This document shows positions 1-8,384 of a stretch of DNA of 35,680 nucleotides, piece after piece. A program made the translations under genes and the position numbers. A model generated the notes under the pieces. It ran no database searches and had not been told where the DNA came from. It saw only the letters and a list, made by a program, of their open reading frames with translations. Position 1 is the first letter of the stretch. The number at the start of each line of letters is the position of its first letter. The stretch covers positions 1 to 35,680 of the forward strand of contig UQVK01000031.1 in assembly GCA_900544445.1 (NCBI GenBank), written 5' to 3'. The DNA comes from an uncultured Lachnospiraceae bacterium (lineage in GTDB: Bacteria; Bacillota; Clostridia; Lachnospirales; Lachnospiraceae).

Positions 1-492
1 AGCTGATTTCCCCTGGCGAGCGGAGGAAACTCTGCAAGCCCTGGTAAGCTGATAACAATACAGTAGGAAAATCCTATCAGGTAAGGTCCAGCCAACCGCC
101 TGTACCGAGTCCTTGGAGCCGAAGCGGTAACGTCAGGCTTAAGCGTAGGACAGGGAGCAGCAGAGCCGAAACGAAAGTGAAGTGATAGAGCTGGGAAATT
201 ATTATGAGGTTGGATATGGTCGATGTGTTTTGTTTCACAGCAGACAATACTGTCATGACCGGCAGGGCGAGGTCATGGCGGCATCCCCCAGTCTGAGAGC
301 TTGGCGAGGCTGCTGAGAAGTATGTTATCAGAACAGCTGAGGTCCTGTCATCTCCTCGGAGAAGGTATGGAAACCAAAACAAAGAAATGCGTCAGGAATC
401 CAAATGGATGGCAGGAAGTCCGACACAGCCATAGTATCGAAGAAGTCTGTGAAAGCAGATGGAGAAAAGGGCTGTGCACTTTATAGCTTCAA

Positions 493-1848
493 GTGATAAG
501 GAACTATGCAGACAAAAGAGAGCTGAGGAACATGGTGAACGAGTTGCCTGGAATACAGTACAATATCGCAAAAGCAAACAAAACAGACAGAAAGGTTCAG
601 AATCTTGCGTCATATATCAATGAGGACACTTTGAAAGCAATCCACAAAACGATGGATAAAAGAAAAGCGTACGGAATTGATCAAGTGACAAAAGAAGATT
701 ATGAACGGAACCTGGAAGAAAACCTGGCGAAGCTTGTAAAGCGGATGAAAAGTGGAAGCTACCGTCCGAATCCAACAAGACGGGTCTATATTCCGAAAGA
801 AACAAAAGGCAAAATGAGACCGCTGGGAATCTCCTGTTATGAGGATAAACTGGTGGAAAATGCGGTTGCGCAGATACTGGAGCAGATCTATGAACCGAAG
901 TTTTATCATGAGAGCTTCGGGTTCCGGCCAAACAGGAACTGCCATCAGGCAGTAAGGGAAATCATAGAGATGGTACAGTACCGGAAGACGAATTATGTGG
1001 TGGAAGCAGATATCAGAGGGTTCTTTGATCATGTAGACCACGGATGGCTGATGAAGATGCTGTCCCATGACATATCTGACAAAAGATTTCTGGAGATCAT
1101 CGAGAAATTCCTGAAAGCGGGAGTCATGGAAAACGGCAGATTTCTGGAGAGCGAACGGGGAACTCCACAGGGAAACGGAGCCAGCCCGGTACTTGCAAAT
1201 GTCTATCTGCATTATGTACTGGATAACTGGTTTGACGTAATCGTAAAGCGGCAATGCAAAGGCGAATGTTATCTGATTCGGTATTGTGATGATTTTGTCT
1301 GTTGCTTCCAGAACAAATATGAAGCAGAGATATTCAGGCAGAGACTGGAAGAACGGTTCAGGAAATATGGGCTGGAACTGGCGGAAGAAAAGACGAAGAT
1401 ATTGGAATTCGGGAGGTTTGCCAGGCAGAACAGAAAAGCAAGAGGAGAAAGAAAACCGGAAACCTTTGACTTTCTAGGCTTCACGTTTTATTGCGGAATG
1501 GACGGAAAGAAGCAGTTTTTCCGTTGCAGGGTAAAGACCAGCAGGAAGAAATTCCGCAGCAAGATCAGGGCAATGAAAGAGTGGATCAAGGCTCATCGAA
1601 CAATGCCATTGGAGCAGATATTCAAAACGGTCAATGCAAAACTGCGGGGACACTATCAGTATTATGGAGTGACCGACAATACAAGGGAAGTGAAAAACTT
1701 TCTGATGCAGACAAAATGGCTGTTGTATAAGTGGCTCAATCGGAGAAGCCAGAAAAGAAGCTATACAAAGGATACTTTCTTTAACGGATTACTCAGGACA
1801 TTTCCGTTACTAGAACCAAGGATTACAGTGAGTTTGCTATACAGATAG
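493..1848 (+). CDS. ltrA: Group II intron reverse transcriptase/maturase
   Basis: The intron-encoded protein, which helps splicing and copies the intron into new DNA sites. About 451 residues. It shows the RT blocks in order: the KAYGIDQVTKEDY N-terminal block, FGFRPNRNCHQAV, EADIRGFFDHVDH with the first catalytic Asp, GTPQGNGASPVLANVY, and the catalytic box YCDD at residues 264-267, where most relatives have YADD. The maturase (GIIM, thumb) region follows with KLRGHYQYYGV near residue 390. The protein ends at about 451 with no HNH endonuclease domain, so mobility would rely on nicked or replication-fork DNA, as in other En-minus introns. The start is GTG at 493; an in-frame ATG at 532 is an alternative and no strong ribosome site decides between them. 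The family call is secure; the intron class is not assigned. Confidence 0.92.
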   Translation: MIRNYADKRELRNMVNELPGIQYNIAKANKTDRKVQNLASYINEDTLKAIHKTMDKRKAYGIDQVTKEDYERNLEENLAKLVKRMKSGSYRPNPTRRVYIPKETKGKMRPLGISCYEDKLVENAVAQILEQIYEPKFYHESFGFRPNRNCHQAVREIIEMVQYRKTNYVVEADIRGFFDHVDHGWLMKMLSHDISDKRFLEIIEKFLKAGVMENGRFLESERGTPQGNGASPVLANVYLHYVLDNWFDVIVKRQCKGECYLIRYCDDFVCCFQNKYEAEIFRQRLEERFRKYGLELAEEKTKILEFGRFARQNRKARGERKPETFDFLGFTFYCGMDGKKQFFRCRVKTSRKKFRSKIRAMKEWIKAHRTMPLEQIFKTVNAKLRGHYQYYGVTDNTREVKNFLMQTKWLLYKWLNRRSQKRSYTKDTFFNGLLRTFPLLEPRITVSLLYR

Positions 1849-1867
1849 TGTATGGAATATAAGGTGA

Positions 1868-1936
1868 AAAGCCGTATGCGTTAATAGCGCACGTACGGTT
1901 TTGTGTAGGGATATGGGGAGTAATCCCCATATCTAC
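1868..1936 (+). ncRNA. Group II intron domain V and VI
   Basis: Domain V is seen at about 1868-1901: a lower helix AGCCGUA/UACGGUU carrying the catalytic AGC triad at 1870-1872, then an upper helix UGCG/CGCA. The tip reads as UAAUA, not the usual GNRA tetraloop. Domain VI is the hairpin GATATGGGGA-GTAA-TCCCCATATC at 1910-1933. I could not single out a bulged branch-point A, which may be pairing-dependent. The 3' splice site should lie within a few bases of 1936. Confidence 0.75.
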
Positions 1937-1963
1937 TAGAGAAAAGAGCGCAGGTGAATATAG

Positions 1964-2305
1964 ATGAAAAAAGCAGCTTATAATATAATGCCTTCAACAG
2001 AAAAAATATTGAAAACGCTTGGGGAGCAGATCAAGCTTGCGAGGCTGAGGAGAAATCTTTCGGCTGAACTTGTGGCAGAGAGGGCTGGAATCAGTCGTTC
2101 CACCCTGTGGAAGGTGGAATCTGGAAATCCGGCAGTTGCCATGGGAATTTATGCCGCTGTGCTACATGCTCTGAATAATATGGATAAGGATCTGCTGCTT
2201 GTGGCGAAAGATGATGTAATGGGTAAAAAGATGCAGGATTTGGAATTGCTTACCAGAAAGCGTGCATCAGGAAAACGTGCAGGAGGCAGGAACCATGTCT
2301 GCTAA
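1964..2305 (+). CDS. HipB-like helix-turn-helix antitoxin/regulator
   Basis: A small 113-residue DNA-binding protein of the XRE/HipB type. The HTH spans about residues 18-70, with GEQIKLARLRRNLSAELVAE followed by RAGISRSTLWKVESG, the recognition-helix pattern. HipB proteins repress their own hipBA operon and neutralise the HipA kinase. This fits the gene directly downstream, which starts 11 bp before this stop codon and encodes a HipA N-terminal domain. The chosen ATG at 1964 has only a weak ribosome site (CAGGTG); an ATG at 1988 is possible. The tail after residue 95 is basic and probably disordered. A group II intron ends about 28 bp upstream, so the native promoter is either before the intron or lost. 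The HTH call is firm; the HipB role is inferred from the neighbour. Confidence 0.8.
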   Translation: MKKAAYNIMPSTEKILKTLGEQIKLARLRRNLSAELVAERAGISRSTLWKVESGNPAVAMGIYAAVLHALNNMDKDLLLVAKDDVMGKKMQDLELLTRKRASGKRAGGRNHVC

Positions 2306-2595
2306 TCAGAAAACGATATATGTGTATGATGACTTCAGCCAGAAAGAACCGATTCTTTTGGGAATGCTTTATGTAAATGTTATCAAGGGCGGAGAAACCT
2401 ATTCGTTTGAGTACAGCAATGGATGGCTCAAACAAATGAAGTTATCTGTCAGTCTGGATCCGGAACTGATGCCTTATGGTGGCAGGCAGTTTCCGAATGG
2501 AAAAAGGATGGATGTTTTCTCTGGCCGTAAAGTATGGCCTGACCCGCGGTCAGATGGAAGAAATGCGCCCTGCATTCAGTGCGTGCTTTGAATAA
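2295..2595 (+). pseudogene. hipA toxin kinase remnant (internal deletion)
   Basis: The reading frame from ATG 2295 (AGGAGG ribosome site at 2281-2286, spacing 8) gives MSANQKTIYVYDDFS, then ILLGMLYVN, SFEYSNGWLKQ and SLDPELMPYGGRQFPNGKRM. That is the HipA N-terminal (couple_hipA) domain. The homology stops near 2515 where HipA normally continues with its FADSLPD segment, and the frame ends at 2591. HipA proteins are roughly 400 residues; here only about 75 remain and the whole kinase core is absent. From about 2506 another frame reads SLAVKYGLTRGQMEEM and stops at 2595, possibly the extreme 3' end of the original gene. The toxin cannot be active, leaving hipB as an orphan. Confidence 0.7.
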
Positions 2596-2623
2596 ATAAT
2601 TTGTGTAAAAGAGAGGGGGTGTT

Positions 2624-4411
2624 ATGTTGGAAACTGAAAGTAAAAAATATACCCTGCTGGATTACATAAAAATCAACTGGAAAATCTCCCGCCTTTGGGT
2701 TGTGATCAGAGCAATGGACAAGGTGATCCGGGGGTCCCTTCCGTCGCTGCAGATTCTGGCTACAGCATCCTTCGTGAATACAGCGCTTGCCATTTTCAAT
2801 GGACAGAAGGAAAACGCAGCCATTCTTCTGCCGCTGTTTTCGATTTTTCTCATCATTTTCTATCAGTATATGAGCGAAGCGGTCATTAACCTGATCAAAG
2901 AAAAGAAATTGAACCGGCTGACGGAAACCTGGCAGCCTGCCGTCATCAAAAAAATTGCTTCTCTGGATTACTGTCATCTGGAAAATCATGAAACGGAAGA
3001 ACTGATTAACCGGGTCGGAAAGAACTCTGCCATTTGGATCTGGGGAGGGTTCAATCTGCTTCTGTATACGATGGAAATGCTGATTCACGTGGGGCTGATC
3101 CTTTCTGTACTGGCCTTTCAGGTCTGGTGGAGCGCGCTTGCGGCCACGCTTATTTTCATTCCCCTTTTCTGTATGGCGGTAAAAGCCGGAAGAAGTGTTT
3201 ATGAAACCTCAAGAGCGGCCGAAAAGCATACGAGGCGCGCCCGGTATTTTCAGGAGGTTTTAACGGGACGGGAAAATGTGGAGGAAAGGGCTCTTTTTTC
3301 TTACACAAAAGAACTGAACAGGCGGTGGTATGAAAGGTATAAAACCGCCTATGGAATCCATTTCAAAGCGGAAAGCCTGCGAATCATGAAGATGAAAAGC
3401 GGCAGTCTGGTAACGGTGCTGATTTCCGCCATGGTTGTGGGGACGTTGCTTGTGCCTCTGCGCGCGGAAATGGTCAGTATCGGTATGTTTATCGGTCTTG
3501 CGACGGCTGTGTTCGGTCTGGTGCAGGATATGTCGTGGGAGCTGGCTTATATCGTGAGCGAATTGTCCAGATACAGGGAGTATATGCAGGATTTTACTGC
3601 CTTTTCCCGGTTGTCGGAGGCCCCGGGGGCGCTGGAACTGCCGGCAGAGCAGATTCAGAAGCCCTCCTGCATTGAATTCAAAGGGGTATCGTTTGCTTAT
3701 CCGGGAACGGACCGGCTCATTTTAAATCAGATGTCCTTTCGGCTGGAGGAAGGAAAGCAATACGCGTTTGTAGGCGCAAACGGTGCCGGAAAAACGACGA
3801 TTACAAAGCTTCTGACAGGACTGTATGATACTTACAGCGGGGAAATTCTGATTGACGGAAAAAATCTCAGGGACTTTTCACCGGCGGAAAGGAAGGCCAT
3901 GTTTTCCGTCGTATATCAGGATTTTGCCAGGTATGAAATCCCGATGAAGGACTGTATCGGGATTGGAAATGTTCGCGGCGCGTCCGTGAAGGAAATCGGG
4001 CAGGCGATTCATCTGGTGGAACTGGACAACATGGTGGATCAGCTGCCGGAGGGACTTGATACAGCGCTTGGAAGGACAAGAACGGATGGGGTTGATCTTT
4101 CAGGAGGACAGTGGCAGCGGATTGCGATCGCCCGGACGCTGGTGAGCCATGCGCCCATTCATATTCTGGATGAACCGACGGCGGCCCTTGATCCGGTGGC
4201 GGAAAGCGCGGTCTATGAAATGTATCAGAAAATCAGCGAAGGAAAATCCACCATTTATATCACACACCGTCTGGGAGCGGCGAGGCTGGCGGATGAAATA
4301 CTGGTCATAGCCGATGGAAAAGTGTGTGAATGCGGGTCACATGAATCGCTGATGGAAAAAGAAGGGCTTTATGCGGGAATGTACGAGTCCCAGAAAGCGT
4401 GGTATGAATGA
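2624..4411 (+). CDS. ABC exporter subunit, TM domain fused to ATPase (first of pair)
   Basis: A half-transporter of about 595 residues: six predicted membrane helices in roughly residues 20-310, then a nucleotide-binding domain from about 345. Walker A is GANGAGKTT (near residue 385), the Q-loop is VVYQDFARYEIP, the signature is LSGGQWQR, Walker B with the catalytic Glu is ILDEPTAALDP, and the H-loop is YITHR. All are intact. Start ATG 2624 follows GAGAGGGGGTG. Its stop overlaps the next gene by 4 bp (ATGA), so the two are translationally coupled and should form a heterodimer. The family (multidrug/peptide exporters) moves drugs, lipids or peptides outward; the substrate cannot be read. No precursor peptide gene is seen nearby and no clear promoter separates it from the hipA remnant. 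Confidence 0.9.
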   Translation: MLETESKKYTLLDYIKINWKISRLWVVIRAMDKVIRGSLPSLQILATASFVNTALAIFNGQKENAAILLPLFSIFLIIFYQYMSEAVINLIKEKKLNRLTETWQPAVIKKIASLDYCHLENHETEELINRVGKNSAIWIWGGFNLLLYTMEMLIHVGLILSVLAFQVWWSALAATLIFIPLFCMAVKAGRSVYETSRAAEKHTRRARYFQEVLTGRENVEERALFSYTKELNRRWYERYKTAYGIHFKAESLRIMKMKSGSLVTVLISAMVVGTLLVPLRAEMVSIGMFIGLATAVFGLVQDMSWELAYIVSELSRYREYMQDFTAFSRLSEAPGALELPAEQIQKPSCIEFKGVSFAYPGTDRLILNQMSFRLEEGKQYAFVGANGAGKTTITKLLTGLYDTYSGEILIDGKNLRDFSPAERKAMFSVVYQDFARYEIPMKDCIGIGNVRGASVKEIGQAIHLVELDNMVDQLPEGLDTALGRTRTDGVDLSGGQWQRIAIARTLVSHAPIHILDEPTAALDPVAESAVYEMYQKISEGKSTIYITHRLGAARLADEILVIADGKVCECGSHESLMEKEGLYAGMYESQKAWYE

Positions 4412-6192
4412 AGAGGGATAAGTCTCAGCGGTACGGCATTGTGAGAGTCTTTATGAAATTAACGCCCCATATCATCCGATGCGTGCCCTGGTCCTTTGTG
4501 GGGGCACAATGCGGAATGGCGTCATATGGGATCATTTTAGGGCTGACCACCGTGATAACGCAGCGCTTTTTCGACGCTGCTACGGATTATTCCAACGGAT
4601 TCGGGCAGAGGCAGGTGATTTTCCTTCTGGCAGCTCTGGTGGTCATACATATTTTCTCCCAGATTCTGAACGGAGCAACCTATGTTTTCCTGGAAGCGCT
4701 TGTGCAGAGAATCGATGGCAGGCTGTCCATGAAGTATCATGAAAAAATGGGGAAGATCGCTCCGGAAAAATTTGAAGACACGCAGATGCTGGATTTTCTG
4801 AACAAAGCGAAGCAGGGAAAAAGCAATTCCATCTGGTTTGTGCTCTCCATTTTTCTGGTGTTTACTTATTACCTGCCTTATTATGCGGTGATGAGCGTTT
4901 ACCTCTCTTCGGTCAGGCCGGTTCTGTCGGTCTCTCTGCTGCTGGTATTCCTGCCAACCGTTTTCACCCAGTTTCTGCGGGCAAAATTGTATGCAAAGCT
5001 GGAGGACAATACGGCGCCGGTGCGCAGAGAAGTGGATTATTATGAAAAATGCATCACCTCTCAGGAATATTTGAAAGAGACGAGAAATCTGGGCGCATTT
5101 GCCGTATTTTATGATTTATACCGGAAAAAAACCGGTAAGCTGAACCAGCTTTCCTTTGCCGTGAGTGTGAAATCGAATGCCATTGAATTTCTCATGAAAT
5201 TCATATCTCTGCTGGGGTATCTTGGGGTGCTTGGCATCCTGTTTCTTTCCCTGATGCGCAGAGAAATCAGCGTGGGAATGTTTGCTGCCGTTTTTTCCTC
5301 GGTGGGTTTTATGTTTTCCTTCATGGAAGAGCTGGTGAACGGACATTTTGGAGCGCTGGTCAGAAATTATGGAACCGTAAGAAATTATCTTGATTTTATG
5401 GAAATGCCGGTTCCTGAAAAGACGGGCGGCGAAATTGCTGCGGATACGGATATCTTTCTGGATCACGTTTCCTTCACCTATCCGGGTACGGACAGGAGGG
5501 CGGTTTCGGATGTGAGCCTGCATATCAGAGCAGGTGAAACGGTTGCGGTCGTAGGAGAGAACGGATCCGGGAAAAGCACGCTGATCCGGTTGATTACAGG
5601 TCTTTATACGCCGGAGCAGGGAAGCGTTTCCTATGGAAATGACGGAAAAAAGAAGTTCAAGGCCGCGCAGAAAGGGATATCTGCCGTGTTTCAGAAATAT
5701 GCCCGTTACCAGATGACGCTGCGGGAAAATATTTCGATCAGTGATACGGAAGCAGAATACGAAGATGATTTTCTGGAGAAATGCTGCGAAAAGGCCGGTG
5801 TGGAAAGTGGGAGTGAGATTTTCCCGTCCGGTTATGAAACGCTGCTGAGCCGGGAATTTGGAGGAGTTGATTTATCGGGCGGGCAATGGCAGCGCATTGC
5901 GATTGCAAGAGGATTTTTCAGAAAGCATCAACTGATCGTGCTGGATGAACCTACCGCCGCCATTGATCCGATCGAAGAAACCAGAATATATGACCGTTTT
6001 GCGCAGATGGCAAAGGAGAAAACGGCAATCATCGTTACGCACCGCCTGGGCTCTGTGAAGCTGGCGGACAGAGTATTTGTCATGAAGGATGGCAGGCTGG
6101 TGGAAGAAGGCACCCATGAAGAGCTGATGCGTCTGAATGGGGAATATGCGCGCCTGTATAGAACGCAGGAGAAATGGTATGTGGCTGTGTAA
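4408..6192 (+). CDS. ABC exporter subunit, TM domain fused to ATPase (second of pair)
   Basis: Partner half-transporter, about 594 residues, starting inside the previous stop codon. Membrane helices occupy about residues 20-310, for example FLLAALVVIHIFSQIL and LGYLGVLGILFLSLM. The ATPase part has GENGSGKST, the Q-loop VFQKYARYQMT, the signature LSGGQWQR, Walker B VLDEPTAAIDP and the H-loop IVTHR. Both subunits therefore have complete ATP sites, unlike the second ABC pair at 32280-35610. The signature surroundings (VDLSGGQWQRIAIAR) are nearly identical to the first subunit, suggesting an old duplication. Export substrate unknown. The gene is followed by an AT-rich gap with two palindromes that belong to the next gene. 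Confidence 0.9.
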   Translation: MKRDKSQRYGIVRVFMKLTPHIIRCVPWSFVGAQCGMASYGIILGLTTVITQRFFDAATDYSNGFGQRQVIFLLAALVVIHIFSQILNGATYVFLEALVQRIDGRLSMKYHEKMGKIAPEKFEDTQMLDFLNKAKQGKSNSIWFVLSIFLVFTYYLPYYAVMSVYLSSVRPVLSVSLLLVFLPTVFTQFLRAKLYAKLEDNTAPVRREVDYYEKCITSQEYLKETRNLGAFAVFYDLYRKKTGKLNQLSFAVSVKSNAIEFLMKFISLLGYLGVLGILFLSLMRREISVGMFAAVFSSVGFMFSFMEELVNGHFGALVRNYGTVRNYLDFMEMPVPEKTGGEIAADTDIFLDHVSFTYPGTDRRAVSDVSLHIRAGETVAVVGENGSGKSTLIRLITGLYTPEQGSVSYGNDGKKKFKAAQKGISAVFQKYARYQMTLRENISISDTEAEYEDDFLEKCCEKAGVESGSEIFPSGYETLLSREFGGVDLSGGQWQRIAIARGFFRKHQLIVLDEPTAAIDPIEETRIYDRFAQMAKEKTAIIVTHRLGSVKLADRVFVMKDGRLVEEGTHEELMRLNGEYARLYRTQEKWYVAV

Positions 6193-6229
6193 TGGGGATG
6201 GTAGATAATCAGCCCACATTTTGAACATA

Positions 6230-6266
6230 TTATCTGCATATATTATTTCGTTTTATATGCAGATAA
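6230..6266. promoter_or_regulatory. Inverted repeat 1 upstream of the Fic gene
   Basis: Perfect 13-bp arms TTATCTGCATATA (6230-6242) and TATATGCAGATAA (6254-6266) around an 11-bp spacer. The inner core CTGCATATA is shared with the second palindrome just downstream. A paired arrangement like this suggests an operator for a dimeric regulator, perhaps the winged-helix tail of the Fic protein itself; that link is inference. Confidence 0.6.
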
Positions 6267-6284
6267 GCAATTAAAATATTTGAA

Positions 6285-6320
6285 TTACTGCATATAAAAT
6301 GATAATATTATATGCAGTAA
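6285..6320. promoter_or_regulatory. Inverted repeat 2 upstream of the Fic gene
   Basis: Perfect 12-bp arms TTACTGCATATA (6285-6296) and TATATGCAGTAA (6309-6320) around a 12-bp AT spacer. It ends 5 bp before the AGGAGG-like ribosome site (GGAGG at 6326-6330). It shares the core CTGCATATA with repeat 1, giving four copies of the half-site in 91 bp. The position would block transcription start or ribosome loading if bound or folded. Confidence 0.6.
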
Positions 6321-6337
6321 AGAACGGAGGTTATGGA

Positions 6338-7384
6338 ATGAGGGTATTTGATTATTCTTTTTTGGTCAATGGTCTGCTTCCTGCCAGTCTGGTGAACCTG
6401 ACTTCCGGTATCGTTTCCCTGAAAACAATGGCAGGAGTTCGCAAAGACGAATATGCAGGAATTTTTACCGAGCTGGAATCTATTGCCAAAGTACAGTCCG
6501 TTAAAAGTTCGAATGCCATCGAAGGAATCGTTACCAGCGATGAGCGTATCAATGCTATCGTAAATCAAAACAGCGCTCCCTTAAATCATAATGAGGCTGA
6601 GATCGCCGGATACAGGGATGCGCTGAATGCCATTCATATGGGATATGAATATATGGATTTCAGGCAAAGTGACATTCTGCGGCTCCATGAAATGTTGATG
6701 TCCATTGCAGGATATGAATATGGCGGTCAGTATAAAGCTGATGACAATGTGATTCTGGAGGTAGATACAAATGGACGGCAGCGGGTTCGATTTCGTCCTG
6801 TGCCGACGTCAGAAACCCCGGAAGCGATGGAACAGCTGGAGCTGGCATATCTGGCGGCCAGAAACAATGCAAACATCAATCAACTGCTGCTTATCCCCTG
6901 TGTGATTCTGGACTTCCTCTGTATCCATCCTTTTCGGGATGGAAATGGCCGCATGTCACGCCTGCTCTCTCTGCTTCTTCTTTATAAAAACGGCTATGAT
7001 GCCGGAAAATATGTCTCCTTTGAGGAACAGATCAGTAACTATAAAGCTTATTATTATGAAGCTCTGCGGCAGTCTTCTGAAGGCTGGGAAAAAAATGAAA
7101 ACAGCTATTTTCCATTTATAGAAAATTTTCTCTCCACTTTGTATATGTGTTATAAGGAACTGGACAGAAGATTTGCTGTTGTACATGGGAAAAAAATAAC
7201 CAAAAAGGCCCGTGTGGAAGCCACAGTGCTGAACAGTCTCACACCCATATCAAAGATGGAAATCTGTCGGATTCTGCCTGATGTCAGCCCTACTACGGTA
7301 GAGGCCGTGCTTGGGGCTATGATAAAAAGCGGCAGTATCAGGAAGATTGGTCAGGGAAGAGGATGTAAATATATCAGGGTATGA
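6338..7384 (+). CDS. Fic family protein with C-terminal winged helix
   Basis: Fic proteins transfer AMP (or related groups) from nucleotides to protein hydroxyls. The catalytic motif HPFRDGNGRMSRLL starts at His197 and is complete, including the Mg-binding acidic residue and the Arg pair. The auto-inhibitory helix motif SSNAIEG at residues 57-63 carries the conserved Glu62, marking a class II Fic that holds itself inactive. An N-terminal Fic_N region precedes it and a winged-helix segment (KMEICRILPDVSPTTVEAVLGAMI) ends the roughly 348-residue protein. I place the start at ATG 6338 because GGAGG at 6326-6330 fits it with 7-bp spacing; an upstream ATG at 6299 lies inside a palindrome and has no ribosome site. 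AT-rich base use differs from the core genes, suggesting acquisition. Target protein unknown. Confidence 0.9.
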   Translation: MRVFDYSFLVNGLLPASLVNLTSGIVSLKTMAGVRKDEYAGIFTELESIAKVQSVKSSNAIEGIVTSDERINAIVNQNSAPLNHNEAEIAGYRDALNAIHMGYEYMDFRQSDILRLHEMLMSIAGYEYGGQYKADDNVILEVDTNGRQRVRFRPVPTSETPEAMEQLELAYLAARNNANINQLLLIPCVILDFLCIHPFRDGNGRMSRLLSLLLLYKNGYDAGKYVSFEEQISNYKAYYYEALRQSSEGWEKNENSYFPFIENFLSTLYMCYKELDRRFAVVHGKKITKKARVEATVLNSLTPISKMEICRILPDVSPTTVEAVLGAMIKSGSIRKIGQGRGCKYIRV

Positions 7385-7457
7385 CAAACTTTTTTTGGAG
7401 GAATCGTGACAATTTGGACGATTCACAGGAAGGCATTACTCGGAACAGGGGGTTCCT

Positions 7458-8311
7458 ATGGAAGATATTTTTTTACAACTGGCTGACAGTCTGTCCGAAC
7501 AACTGGGGAATGGGCCGGTACAATCTGTCCATTCTGCTCCTATGAGGTTTGATGAGCAGGGTTATTCCGGTGCAAAACTCCTGCGCCTGCACTACACATT
7601 TTCAGACGGAAAATCGAACAGTTATATTTGCAAATATGCGGATTTATCCGAGAGGATTGTTATGCGGATCCTTACGGAACAAAAAAGAGGACATTCTCCC
7701 TTCGCTTATTCCGATTTGCAGGACACTTCTCAAACCGCATGGTTTATCATGCAGGATATTCGGACGTGCGAAAAGATCCCATGCAGCGTCTCTGTATGGA
7801 AAAGGCAAGTGGCTGCAGCACTTGCAGATATTCATACCGATAATTTGGGGGCTGCTGATAAAAATTCGCGCTTGCTTCCTGCAGATGAAGCGTATTGGAA
7901 ACATATCACAACGAAAATTTCTGTGGACCATTTTGAAAAGAAATGCGCGTCGGACAATCATTTTGCCGGTCAATATTCCAGGGTATTGCCGAAACTTCGG
8001 AAAACCGCAGAGCGGTTTGCGACAGATATGGCCGACCTGTACCGGGATGGGACAAGTGTCACGGTTACCCATGGGGACTTACAGGATATGGTTGGCGACC
8101 ATGTGCGCTGTTTTCAGGGACGACCCATGATCATTGACTGGGGCTTCAGTCGGTTGGCTCCATTTTATATTGATTTGGTCGATTATTTTACGCAAGAGGA
8201 AGCCTTGCTGTATTTGTATATCTGTATCCGGCGCTGGCTCAATACGAGCGTGGGGACAGGGATAAGCTGAATCGTCTTTTATCAATACTTTCAAAGCATT
8301 TATCCGGATAG
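7458..8311 (+). pseudogene. Aminoglycoside/choline-kinase-like phosphotransferase, 3' end damaged
   Basis: The open frame runs 7458-8270 (270 residues) and shows the APH fold: a lid/N-lobe, ICKYADLSERIVMRIL, WFIMQDI, the catalytic HGDLQ near residue 210, and the Mg-binding IIDWGFSRLAPFYIDLVDYF. The loop normally reading HGDLHxxN has Val in place of the metal-binding Asn (HGDLQDMVGD). After DYFTQEEALLY the frame turns into unfamiliar residues and stops. A different frame, 8210-8311, reads YLYPALAQYERGD then KLNRLLSILSKHL, which looks like the true family C-terminus. A deletion of perhaps 30 residues with a frame change is the simplest explanation. The stop of that remnant lies in the palindromic repeat that follows. 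The substrate is not known; a truncated protein could still be made. Confidence 0.65.
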
Positions 8312-8335
8312 GGGAAGTACCTTCCCCTATCCGAT
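8302..8335. repeat. Palindromic repeat element, copy A
   Basis: Perfect 13-bp arms CGGATAGGGGAAG (8305-8317) and CTTCCCCTATCCG (8321-8333) with loop TAC. Read on the minus strand it is identical over 31 bp to copy B at 32191-32221. There is no T-tract, so it is not a canonical terminator, although it lies between convergent genes. Confidence 0.75.
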
Positions 8336-8384
8336 CTGAAATCTTCAAGGCTGTAAGCCTTCAACAGTGCAGCAGTCGGGCGTA

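Larger units (their letters stand above)
1..1936 (+). mobile_element. Group II intron, 5' end cut off by the window edge
   Basis: A self-splicing retroelement with a GC-balanced non-coding RNA part (1-492, presumably domains I-IV), an internal reverse transcriptase gene (493-1848), and domain V/VI hairpins at the 3' end. No GUGYG-type 5' end is visible, so the intron probably starts before base 1. The 3' end is placed near 1936, just after the domain VI hairpin, but the exact splice base is uncertain. No gene other than the reverse transcriptase is supported in 1-492. The element sits immediately upstream of a hipB-like gene and points the same way, so it would be transcribed with it. Confidence 0.85.

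Noticed and set aside
6281..6337. Earlier Fic start at ATG 6299
   Set aside because: It falls in the palindrome and has no ribosome site; ATG 6338 with GGAGG is better.
7406..7486. A 26-codon frame starting GTG after GGAGG, overlapping the start of the phosphotransferase gene
   Set aside because: No recognisable sequence, a short spacing of 4 bp, and it is equally explained as chance; a leader peptide cannot be supported.
8346..8362. Small stem AAGGCT-GTA-AGCCTT after the repeat
   Set aside because: Short and without a T-run in either direction, so not called a terminator.
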